Shown: in pieces, positions 1 to 5,578 of the stretch
Numbering within the stretch: position 1 is the stretch's first letter
Layout of the letters: every line of letters starts with the position of its first letter
Assembly (NCBI GenBank): GCA_903932385.1
Contig: CAIZGA010000442.1
Coordinates: 1-5,578, forward strand
Direction: 5' to 3'
DNA: 5,578 bases
DNA from: an uncultured Acidobacteriota bacterium
GTDB lineage: Bacteria > Acidobacteriota > Terriglobia > Terriglobales > Acidobacteriaceae
The notes under the pieces: generated by a model
Databases searched by the model: none
What the model saw: only the letters and a program-made list of their open reading frames with translations
Told to the model about the DNA's origin: nothing
Program-made: the position numbers and the translations under genes

Positions 1-20
1 ATCCAGAGGGCGACGGCGAC

Positions 21-752
21 GTGTACAACCACAAGCAATCCGTGAAGGAAATTGTCCGGCATGTGCTATACCGCTGCGGATTGACCGGGCTGCTGAATAC
101 GTTACGCAGGCTGCGCGGACAAAACACATCGCACATACGCAAGCAGGACATTGCACAGACCTTCACGCAGATATATGCGAACAAGGTTTGGATGGGCCAT
201 GCCGACAATCATGAGGCGCTTTCCGGCGCGGGGTCGACGCAGGCGGCGACCGACACGCTGCTGGTGGAGTTGGCCGCGTTTCTGAAGGAAGTTGAGTGCC
301 GCGAATTGCTGGACATCGGCTGCGGCGATTACAACTGGATGCGGCATCTGCAGGGCGATTTTAATTATCTGGGCATCGACATTGTGCCGGCGGTGATTGA
401 CGCGAACAACGCCGCGCATGCCGATGCACACCACCATTTCCTTTGCGTGGATGCGACGAAGAACCCTGTGCCCGGTGGCGATGTGGCGATTTGCAGGGAG
501 GTGCTGTTTCATCTCTCGTTTGCGGACGGGGCGAAGTTGCTGCAGAACATTAAAGCGGCGGGATTTAAATATGTGCTGCTGACCAGCGACAGCGGGATCT
601 GGTTCAACGCGGAGATCAAGACCGGCGACTTCCGGCAGATTAATTTGTTGAAGCCGCCGTATCGGCTGCCGCAGCCGTACCGCTTGCTGCGCGACGACAA
701 AGTGACGGCGGGGCGAGTGCTGGCGGTGTGGCGCGGCAGTGATTTGCGATAG
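21..752 (+). CDS. Class I SAM-dependent methyltransferase (substrate unknown)
   Basis: The protein has 243 residues if it starts at GTG 21. Visible motifs are the SAM-binding motif [13 protein letters not shown] (residues 96-107), the post-beta-2 acidic residue in GIDIVP (D120), an acidic VDAT (D144), and [14 protein letters not shown] (154-167) at the motif IV strand. Before the fold lies a family-typical segment [13 protein letters not shown]...SGAGST (48-73), and after it [19 protein letters not shown] (196-214). This combination is known in small methyltransferases often encoded near polysaccharide or natural-product genes. The methyl acceptor cannot be read from the sequence. A basic amphipathic N-terminus (residues 1-33) precedes the fold; there is no signal peptide. 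GAGGG at 6-10 is a possible ribosome binding site for GTG 21, but the frame has no stop between the window edge and 21, so an upstream start is possible. No purine link is seen; it probably belongs to genes to the left. Confidence 0.85.
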   Translation: MYNHKQSVKEIVRHVLYRCGLTGLLNTLRRLRGQNTSHIRKQDIAQTFTQIYANKVWMGHADNHEALSGAGSTQAATDTLLVELAAFLKEVECRELLDIGCGDYNWMRHLQGDFNYLGIDIVPAVIDANNAAHADAHHHFLCVDATKNPVPGGDVAICREVLFHLSFADGAKLLQNIKAAGFKYVLLTSDSGIWFNAEIKTGDFRQINLLKPPYRLPQPYRLLRDDKVTAGRVLAVWRGSDLR

Positions 753-777
753 CGGCAAGCCAGCAATTCCGTCCCGA

Positions 778-805
778 GATTTGCACATCCGAATTTCAAT
801 ACAAT
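778..805 (+). promoter_or_regulatory. Possible purH promoter (TACAAT -10 box)
   Basis: TACAAT at 800-805 matches the sigma-70 -10 consensus at five of six positions. It would put the transcription start near 811-813, leaving a leader of about 40 nt before purH. The -35 region is poor: TTGCAC at 781-786 resembles TTGACA but is only 13 nt from the -10 box, and the hexamers at the ideal 16-18 nt spacing match badly. The -10 call rests on one hexamer in a 98-bp gap, so it is tentative. Confidence 0.35.
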
Positions 806-813
806 GTTAAAGG

Positions 814-833
814 GGGCGACGAAACCTGCGCCC
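814..833 (+). other. Hairpin in the purH 5' leader
   Basis: GGGCG (814-818) pairs perfectly with CGCCC (829-833) around a 10-nt loop. It sits 6 nt before the Shine-Dalgarno sequence, leaving that sequence exposed. It could stabilise the leader or affect initiation. No T-run follows, so it is not an intrinsic terminator. It does not carry the conserved core of the ZTP riboswitch that sometimes precedes purH. Confidence 0.3.
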
Positions 834-839
834 ACCCTC

Positions 840-846
840 GGGAGAG
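840..846 (+). promoter_or_regulatory. Ribosome binding site of purH, deciding a TTG start
   Basis: GGGAGAG at 840-846, with core GGAG at 841-844, ends 6 nt before TTG 851. No ATG or GTG in this frame lies near enough to use it, and the second TTG at 860 would be about 15 nt away. This supports initiation at TTG 851. Confidence 0.7.
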
Positions 847-850
847 ACCT

Positions 851-2416
851 TTGACAGCATTGAAGCCCATCCGCCGCGCCCTGCTGAGCGTTACAGATAA
901 ATCCAACCTAGTGGAATTTGCAAAGGCCCTTGTGGGGCATGGCGTTGAGCTGGTCTCCACCGGCGGCACGGCGCGAGCATTGCGCGAGGCCGGATTGACG
1001 GTGCGCGACATCAGCGACCTGACCGGATTTCCGGAGATGCTGGATGGGCGCGTGAAGACGCTGCATCCCAAGGTGCATGGCGGGCTGCTGTACATCCGCA
1101 GCAATGCAGAACATGCGGCAGCGGTGGCGGCGCACGGGATTGAACCGATCGACATGGTGGTGGTGAACCTGTACGCGTTTGAGGCGACGGCGCGCAAGGC
1201 GGGCGTTCACTTTGAGGAAATCATCGAGAACATCGACATCGGCGGCCCCTCAATGGTGCGCAGCGCGGCGAAGAATTTTGAAGATGTGGCGATTGTGACC
1301 AGCGCGGCGGACTATGCGACGCTGACCGAGGAGTTGCAGGCGAATGCGGGCTCGCTCTCGCGGGAGACGCGCTGGCGGCTGGCCAAGCAGGCCTTTGCGG
1401 TGACGGCCGCGTATGACGCCGCGATTGCCGGGACGCTGGAGACGCTGGAGCTGGGCAAGAGTCCGGCAGAGGCGGCGGAGAATTTTCCGGCGACGCTGCG
1501 CATTGCGTATCCGCTGGCGGGAACGCTGCGTTACGGCGAGAACCCGCATCAGGCGGCGGCGCTTTACACCGACGGCACGGGAACGGGCGTGGCGGCGGCG
1601 CACCAGTTGCAAGGCAAGGAACTCAGCTTCAACAACCTTGTCGATCTAGACGCGGCGTGGGAACTGGCACAGGAGTTTGATACGCCGGCGGTGGCCATCA
1701 TCAAACATACGAACCCCTGCGGCGTGGCCACAGGCGCGACGATTCTTGAGGCGTACCAGAAGGCGCTGGCGGCGGACCCTGTTTCCTCTTTCGGCGGAGT
1801 GATTGGCATCAACCGCGAAGTGGATGCGGCGGCGGCGGAAGAAATTGCCAAGCTGTTTGTGGAAGCGATTGCGGCGCCATCCTTTGCAGCGGAGGCATTG
1901 CCGCGATTTGCGGCGAAGAAGAATCTGCGGCTGGTGGAAGTGAAGCACGCCAACACGCCCCGGGTGCTGAAGCAGATCAGCGGCGGCGCGTTGCTGCAGG
2001 ACGCAGACCGCGGGCGCGTGACGGCAGCCGAGTTGAAGACGGTGACCAAGCGTCCGCCGACCGAGGACGAACTCTCTGCGCTGCTGTTTGCGTGGACCGT
2101 GTCGAAGCACGTGAAGTCGAACGCGATTGTGTATGCGCGCAAGGGGCAGTCGATTGGCATTGGCGCGGGGCAGATGAGCCGCGTGGACGCCGCGCGCTTT
2201 GGCGCGATGAAGGCTGCGCTGCCGCTGGAAGGCTGTGTTGCCGCATCGGACGCATTCTTTCCCTTCCCCGATGGGCTGGAGTTGGTGGCACAGTCCGGCG
2301 CGACGGCGGTGATTCAGCCGGGCGGCAGCGTGCGCGACCAGGAAGTGATTGACGCGGCGGACCGGCTGGGGCTGGCGATGGTCTTCACGGGGATGCGGCA
2401 TTTCCGGCACGGATGA
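851..2416 (+). CDS. purH: Bifunctional AICAR formyltransferase / IMP cyclohydrolase
   Basis: PurH carries out the last two steps of de novo purine synthesis in the cytoplasm: AICAR plus 10-formyl-THF gives FAICAR, which is then cyclised to IMP. The product has 521 residues, normal for the family. The N-terminal MGS-like cyclohydrolase domain (about 6-150) shows [44 protein letters not shown] (59-78) and [17 protein letters not shown]69, Y108, D129 and K141 sit where the known cyclohydrolase residues of the human enzyme (K66, Y104, D125, K137) would fall. The transformylase domain (about 155-521) shows [10 protein letters not shown] (227-236), [25 protein letters not shown] (285-291, with the catalytic Lys-His pair), [18 protein letters not shown] (N424), [24 protein letters not shown] and the terminal TGMRHFRH. 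All key residues appear present, so it should be active. The start is the rare TTG, supported by a good Shine-Dalgarno sequence. It is separated from its neighbours by 98 and 121 bp, so it may be transcribed alone. Confidence 0.98.
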   Translation: MTALKPIRRALLSVTDKSNLVEFAKALVGHGVELVSTGGTARALREAGLTVRDISDLTGFPEMLDGRVKTLHPKVHGGLLYIRSNAEHAAAVAAHGIEPIDMVVVNLYAFEATARKAGVHFEEIIENIDIGGPSMVRSAAKNFEDVAIVTSAADYATLTEELQANAGSLSRETRWRLAKQAFAVTAAYDAAIAGTLETLELGKSPAEAAENFPATLRIAYPLAGTLRYGENPHQAAALYTDGTGTGVAAAHQLQGKELSFNNLVDLDAAWELAQEFDTPAVAIIKHTNPCGVATGATILEAYQKALAADPVSSFGGVIGINREVDAAAAEEIAKLFVEAIAAPSFAAEALPRFAAKKNLRLVEVKHANTPRVLKQISGGALLQDADRGRVTAAELKTVTKRPPTEDELSALLFAWTVSKHVKSNAIVYARKGQSIGIGAGQMSRVDAARFGAMKAALPLEGCVAASDAFFPFPDGLELVAQSGATAVIQPGGSVRDQEVIDAADRLGLAMVFTGMRHFRHG

Positions 2417-2434
2417 TTTCCTGCCGGACCGGCA
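2403..2434 (+). other. Inverted repeats at the 3' end of purH
   Basis: TCCGGCA (2403-2409) pairs with TGCCGGA (2422-2428) around a 12-nt loop that contains the purH stop codon TGA (2414-2416). The second arm is also half of the 13-bp palindrome TGCCGGACCGGCA (2422-2434), so two alternative foldings compete. There is no T-run downstream. This may protect the 3' end of the message or mark weak or Rho-dependent termination; it is not a canonical terminator. Confidence 0.35.
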
Positions 2435-2456
2435 ACAGATACGGCAAAATGCACCC

Positions 2457-2499
2457 ATGCAGCCACTCTCGGCGTAGAATCGTCTAAAGATTGGTAGAC
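2457..2499 (+). promoter_or_regulatory. Weak promoter-like and dyad elements before the TPR gene
   Basis: The 121-bp gap between purH and the TPR gene contains TAGAAT at 2475-2480, a reasonable -10 hexamer with no convincing -35 partner. Just after it lies the inverted repeat GTCTA (2482-2486) / TAGAC (2495-2499) with an 8-nt spacer, which could be an operator or a leader stem. ATGCA is repeated at 2449-2453 and 2457-2461. Each element is short and could occur by chance. Confidence 0.22.
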
Positions 2500-2523
2500 C
2501 GCGTGGCCACTCTGCGCGGCCCT

Positions 2524-2528
2524 GAGGA
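2524..2528 (+). promoter_or_regulatory. Ribosome binding site of the TPR gene
   Basis: GAGGA at 2524-2528 lies 9 nt before ATG 2538. This is an ordinary Shine-Dalgarno sequence. It supports the ATG 2538 start, from which a clean signal peptide is read. Confidence 0.65.
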
Positions 2529-2537
2529 ATTGTCTGC

Positions 2538-4637
2538 ATGACCAGCCCCTTCGCCCTTCCCACGCGTACCGTGCTTCTGTTGCTGCTGTCTGCCGCCATC
2601 GCGGCGCCCCACGCGGTGGCGGCCACCAAGACGCCCGCCGCGCCGGTTGCCCCGGCCGGGCCGGACCACTCGGCATCCTACTACCACTTTGCGCTCTCGC
2701 ATTATTACGAGGAGCAGTACTCTGCCACCGGCCGCGCCGACTATGCGACGCAGGCGATTGAGGAATTCAAGCTGGCGCTGGACAGCGATCCCAACTCCCC
2801 CGCGCTGCGCAACGGCATGGCGGAGCTGTACTACCACGTGAACCGCGTGACCGAAGCGGTGCAGGCGGCGAATGATTTGATCCAGCAGGACCCGAACAAC
2901 CTGGCCGCGCATGTGCTGCTGGGACGCATCTATGTACGGTCGCTGAGCAACCTGCAGGAGAACAGCAGCAACGGCGGACGCGCGCAGCAACTGTTGCAGC
3001 TGGCGATTGCCGAGTACGAAAAAATTGTTTCGCTGAAGCCGGACAATCTGGAATACCGGTTGCTGCTGGGACAGCTTTACACTTCCGACCACGACTCCGC
3101 CAAGGCCGAGGAGCAGTTCAAGGCCGCGCAGAAACTGGAAGGCGGATCCGAAGACGTGGCGATGAACCTGGCCTACCTGTACAAGCAGGAAGGCGACATG
3201 CACCACGCGGTGGATGTGTTGAAGTCGATGCCGGAAGCCGACCGTACCTCGCGGGTGGAGATGGAACTGGCCAGCGATTACGACGAGATGCGTGATATGA
3301 AGTCGGCGATTGATGCGTACAAACGCGCGCTGGCAATGGAGCCGGACAACCTGAATGCAGAACGCGGTCTGGCACGCGACTACTTCTACAACAACCAGCC
3401 GGATGCGGCGTACACGACGTACAAGGACATCACCACGGCGGACCCGACCGACGCCGAGGCGTGGCTGCGGCTGGCGGAGATTGACCAGCAACGCGGACAG
3501 ATGGACAAGGCGCAGGCCGACATCAACAAGGCGCACAACCTGGTGAGCGACTCGCTGGAGATTTCCTACGCCGAGGCCGGCATTGATGAGTCGCTGGGCC
3601 ACTACGATGAAGCGGCGGAGATACTGACGCGGCTGGTGGCGCAACTGACTTCTTCGCGCCCCGCCGGCGCCAAGTTGAGCGACGGCGACCGCAGCAACCT
3701 GACATTGTTCATGGACAAGCTGGCATCAGTACAGCGCGAGCAGAAAAAGCCGGAGGATGCGATTGCCACGTATCGCCGCATGATTGCATTGGGCGGCGAC
3801 TCCATGCTGCGCGGCTACCAGGGCATTGTGGATACCGACCGCGAACAGCATGACTGGAGCAAGGCGACTGCGGCCGCACAAGAAGCGGCCAAAGCGCTGC
3901 CGAACAACCGCGGCGTGACGCTGATGCTGGCCGGCGAACTGGCCGACGACGGCAAGGCCGACGACGGCGTAAAGCTGGCGCAGTCGCTGTTGAAGGGGAC
4001 CAACTCCGACCGCGAAGTGTATCTGGCGCTGGCGCAAATTGATACGCGGCTGCGTCGCTGGCAGGACGCTTCTGATGCGCTGGACAAGGCGGAAAAACTG
4101 AGCACGCATCCTGAGGAGCAGACGTACCTGTGGTTCCTGCGCGGCGCGTTGCAGGAGCGGCAGAAACACTACGACGCCGCCGAGACGGAATTCCGCAAGG
4201 TGCTGAAGAATGATCCGCAAAGCACCATGGCGTTGAATTACCTGGGCTACATGCTGGCCGACCGCGGCACAAAACTGGACGAAGCGTTGACGATGCTGAA
4301 GCAGGCCGTGGCGCAGGAGCCGCAGAATGGCGCGTATCTGGATTCGCTGGGCTGGGCGTATTTCCGCATGGGGCAGTACACGCTGGCGGAAGAAAATCTG
4401 CGCAAGGCCGTGGACAAGAGCGATGATGACCCGACAGTGGTGGACCACCTGGGCGAGCTGTACGAAAAAACCGGTCGGCTGAAAGAAGCCGAGGCTGCGT
4501 GGGAACGCGCGATGAGCGGCTTTGCCAAAGGCAATCCGGGCGACTATGACCCGGGCGACCCCGCGCGCGTGCAGAAAAAACTGGAGAGCGTGAAGTTGAA
4601 GATCGCCAAACAGGAACCGCACACTGCATCAAAATAA
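2538..4637 (+). CDS. Exported tetratricopeptide-repeat (TPR) protein
   Basis: The protein has 699 residues. Residues 1-28 look like a Sec signal peptide: a short arginine-containing start, the hydrophobic core TVLLLLLSAAIAA, and a signal peptidase I site after AVA (26-28). There is no lipobox cysteine, so it should be soluble in the periplasm or loosely envelope-bound. A short Ala/Pro linker (29-42) leads into tandem helical repeats from about residue 46 to 664, roughly 15-17 TPR-like units with typical ends such as YKRALAMEPDN (261-271) and FRKVLKNDPQS (552-562). The C-terminal units are the most canonical: ALNYLGYMLADRGTKLDEAL, YLDSLGWAYFRMGQYTLAEE and VDHLGELYEKTGRLKEAEAAW. This signature recurs in large bacterial TPR proteins, some of them encoded near envelope lipoprotein genes. 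Residues 665-699 form a charged non-repeat tail. No catalytic domain or further membrane segment is seen. TPR arrays bind proteins, so it is probably a scaffold or assembly factor, partner unknown. It has its own ribosome binding site and 121- and 64-bp gaps on either side. Confidence 0.93.
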   Translation: MTSPFALPTRTVLLLLLSAAIAAPHAVAATKTPAAPVAPAGPDHSASYYHFALSHYYEEQYSATGRADYATQAIEEFKLALDSDPNSPALRNGMAELYYHVNRVTEAVQAANDLIQQDPNNLAAHVLLGRIYVRSLSNLQENSSNGGRAQQLLQLAIAEYEKIVSLKPDNLEYRLLLGQLYTSDHDSAKAEEQFKAAQKLEGGSEDVAMNLAYLYKQEGDMHHAVDVLKSMPEADRTSRVEMELASDYDEMRDMKSAIDAYKRALAMEPDNLNAERGLARDYFYNNQPDAAYTTYKDITTADPTDAEAWLRLAEIDQQRGQMDKAQADINKAHNLVSDSLEISYAEAGIDESLGHYDEAAEILTRLVAQLTSSRPAGAKLSDGDRSNLTLFMDKLASVQREQKKPEDAIATYRRMIALGGDSMLRGYQGIVDTDREQHDWSKATAAAQEAAKALPNNRGVTLMLAGELADDGKADDGVKLAQSLLKGTNSDREVYLALAQIDTRLRRWQDASDALDKAEKLSTHPEEQTYLWFLRGALQERQKHYDAAETEFRKVLKNDPQSTMALNYLGYMLADRGTKLDEALTMLKQAVAQEPQNGAYLDSLGWAYFRMGQYTLAEENLRKAVDKSDDDPTVVDHLGELYEKTGRLKEAEAAWERAMSGFAKGNPGDYDPGDPARVQKKLESVKLKIAKQEPHTASK

Positions 4638-4658
4638 ACACGCGATTCTCTGCGGCAC

Positions 4659-4672
4659 ATTGCAGATGCAAT
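4659..4672. promoter_or_regulatory. Perfect palindrome upstream of dgt, operator candidate
   Basis: ATTGCA-GA-TGCAAT is a perfect 6+6 bp inverted repeat with a 2-bp spacer, 15 bp before a TACAAT box. The size and symmetry are typical of a site bound by a dimeric helix-turn-helix regulator, and it overlaps where a -35 element would lie. As RNA it could form a 5-bp stem with an AGAT tetraloop, but no T-run follows, so it is a poor terminator for the TPR gene. No known regulator is recognised from it. Confidence 0.4.
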
Positions 4673-4687
4673 CCAACGCCCCGCATC

Positions 4688-4693
4688 TACAAT
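4688..4693 (+). promoter_or_regulatory. Possible -10 box of dgt
   Basis: TACAAT at 4688-4693 is identical to the -10 candidate before purH. Transcription would start around 4700-4702, at the ATG of dgt itself, giving a leaderless or nearly leaderless message. TTGCAG at 4660-4665 resembles a -35 hexamer but is 22 nt away, too far for a standard promoter. Hexamer evidence only. Confidence 0.35.
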
Positions 4694-4701
4694 GAAAATA
4701 G

Positions 4702-5578
4702 ATGGCGATTTCCAACGACAAGGCGAATGCCGATGAATTTGTGCCGGGATGCCTGGCGCAGTGTGCGGTGCGCGGCGACGCTGCCGACCCGCTGACGGCG
4801 CGCGCCTTCCCTGCCCCGGTGCGCAAGTATCGCACCGCCTTCCAGCGCGACCGAGAACGCATTGTGCAGTCGCGGGCATTTCGTCGGCTGGCGGGCAAGA
4901 CGCAGGTCTTCACCACGGGGTCGTCGGACCATTTCCGCAGCCGGTTGACGCACACAATTGAGGTCTCGCAGATTGCGCGCGATGTGGCGCAGTCGCTGGG
5001 ACTGAACCAGGAGCTGGCAGAAGCGCTGGCGCTGGTGCATGACATCGGGCACCCGCCTTTTGGCCACGCCGGCGAGCGTGCGCTGGACCGCTGCCTGCGT
5101 CGGCATGGGTTGAGCTTTGACCACAACCTGCACGCGTTGCGGATTGTGGAATATTTTGAGCTGCGCTATGCGGCGCACCGCGGGCTGAACCTGACGCTGG
5201 GCGTGCGCGAGGGCATCATCAAACATTCACGTGATTACCAGAAGGCGCAGCACCCCGAGCTGGAGGAATATTTTCTGGACCAGAGTCCGCCGCTGGAGGC
5301 GCAGATTATTGACCTGGCCGATGAGATTGCGTACCTGACAGCCGACCTGGACGACGGTCTGGATTCCGGCATGCTGGAACTGAAGGACGTGATTGAGAAC
5401 GTAGATTTTTTCAATCGCTACTATCATCGCGTGGCACATGAGCATCCGGGCGTGGAGCCGAAGTATCTGGTTCATGAGGCGCTGCAGTTGATGACGCACA
5501 AACTCTCGCAGGACCTGATTCGCAACACGGCGCAACTGGCGCAGGCCGCGGGCATCACCACGCTGGAGCAGGTGCGGC
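4702..5578 (+). CDS. dgt: HD-domain deoxynucleoside triphosphate triphosphohydrolase, 3' end outside window
   Basis: The first 292 codons are present; the frame is still open at the right edge. Family members usually run to 370-450 residues, so roughly 80-150 are missing. The enzyme hydrolyses dNTPs to deoxynucleoside plus triphosphate in the cytoplasm and so trims the dNTP pool. Hallmarks are RTAFQRDRERIVQSRAFRRL (44-63), GKTQVF, DHFRSRLTHTIEVSQIARDV (76-95), and the HD metal site: H84 in RLTHT, H113-D114 in LVHDIGHPPFGHAGE, and D207 in DLADEIAYLTADLDDGL. The FDHNLHALRIVE segment (139-150) is also typical. This pattern resembles the dgt-like 'type 2' subfamily, whose preference among dNTPs varies, so strict dGTP specificity should not be assumed. 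ATG 4702 is chosen because TAG lies in frame directly before it (4699-4701). There is no clear Shine-Dalgarno sequence. An alternative in-frame start is GTG 4741, which would remove 13 non-conserved residues. Confidence 0.93.
   Translation, partial: MAISNDKANADEFVPGCLAQCAVRGDAADPLTARAFPAPVRKYRTAFQRDRERIVQSRAFRRLAGKTQVFTTGSSDHFRSRLTHTIEVSQIARDVAQSLGLNQELAEALALVHDIGHPPFGHAGERALDRCLRRHGLSFDHNLHALRIVEYFELRYAAHRGLNLTLGVREGIIKHSRDYQKAQHPELEEYFLDQSPPLEAQIIDLADEIAYLTADLDDGLDSGMLELKDVIENVDFFNRYYHRVAHEHPGVEPKYLVHEALQLMTHKLSQDLIRNTAQLAQAAGITTLEQVR

Noticed and set aside
777..850. ZTP or folate-type riboswitch upstream of purH
   Set aside because: Such riboswitches are known before purine genes, but the leader is only about 40 nt after the likely transcription start and lacks the conserved ZTP core; only a simple 5-bp hairpin is present.
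1646..2629. Long open frame of 327 codons on the minus strand over purH and the TPR gene start
   Set aside because: It lies opposite clear conserved genes. Its translation is rich in Arg, His and Ala with no domain, as expected from the complement of GC-rich codons.
2484..3644. Long open frame of 386 codons on the minus strand over the TPR gene
   Set aside because: It is a shadow of the TPR repeats: low-complexity Arg/Val/Leu/Gln/His composition, no recognisable motif, and the + strand frame has a signal peptide and ribosome binding site.
3709..4686. Overlapping minus-strand open frames of 325 and 298 codons near the end of the TPR gene
   Set aside because: Two frames open over the same bases is typical of GC-rich DNA. 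Both are Arg/Ser/Pro or Arg/Gln/His rich, without domains.
4638..4701. Intrinsic terminator after the TPR gene
   Set aside because: The only strong symmetry is the 4659-4672 palindrome, which has a very small loop and no following T-run.
4692..4736. Mini-ORF of 14 codons starting ATGAAAATA and overlapping the dgt start in another frame
   Set aside because: It has no ribosome binding site, and it would start upstream of the transcript if the -10 box at 4688 is used. No evidence that it is translated.
1..5578. Mobile element, CRISPR array, toxin-antitoxin or defence system
   Set aside because: No transposase, integrase, direct repeat array, terminal inverted repeats or small paired genes are seen. 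The HD-domain dNTPase could in principle limit phage by lowering dNTPs, as some dGTPases do, but nothing around it suggests a defence island.

Overview
The window is a GC-rich, densely coding stretch of a bacterial chromosome. Three complete genes and one cut by the right edge all lie on the + strand. The gene set, the soil-bacterium style of the proteins and the GC-rich codon use suggest an Acidobacteriota-like (Terriglobia-type) genome or another GC-rich Gram-negative. This is an inference from style, because no rRNA or other taxonomic marker is present. A signal peptide on the third gene's product shows that the cell exports proteins through Sec.

Layout. Positions 21-752 encode a class I SAM-dependent methyltransferase of a type often found with glycan or secondary-metabolite genes; its reading frame is open to the left edge, so the true start could lie outside. 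A 98-bp gap (753-850) holds a possible promoter and a small leader hairpin. Positions 851-2416 encode purH, the bifunctional enzyme for the last two steps of IMP synthesis, starting at TTG behind a clear Shine-Dalgarno sequence. A 121-bp gap (2417-2537) holds a hairpin at the purH stop and a weak promoter-like element. Positions 2538-4637 encode a 699-residue exported tetratricopeptide-repeat protein. A 64-bp gap (4638-4701) contains a perfect 6+6 bp inverted repeat and a TACAAT box directly before the next start codon. From 4702 to the right edge runs the first 292 codons of an HD-domain dNTP triphosphohydrolase (dgt-like).

How the genes fit together. PurH makes the purine nucleotide IMP and Dgt removes excess dNTPs, so two of the four genes act on nucleotide pools. 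The TPR protein is a periplasmic or envelope scaffold with no evident link to nucleotides, and the methyltransferase probably belongs to whatever lies further left. Every gene is preceded by its own gap with possible promoter elements, so the group looks like co-oriented neighbours more than one tight operon.

No mobile element, CRISPR array, tRNA, rRNA or defence system is visible. The region looks like ordinary housekeeping DNA. The points most worth checking are the palindrome and the possibly leaderless start of dgt, and the leader of purH.
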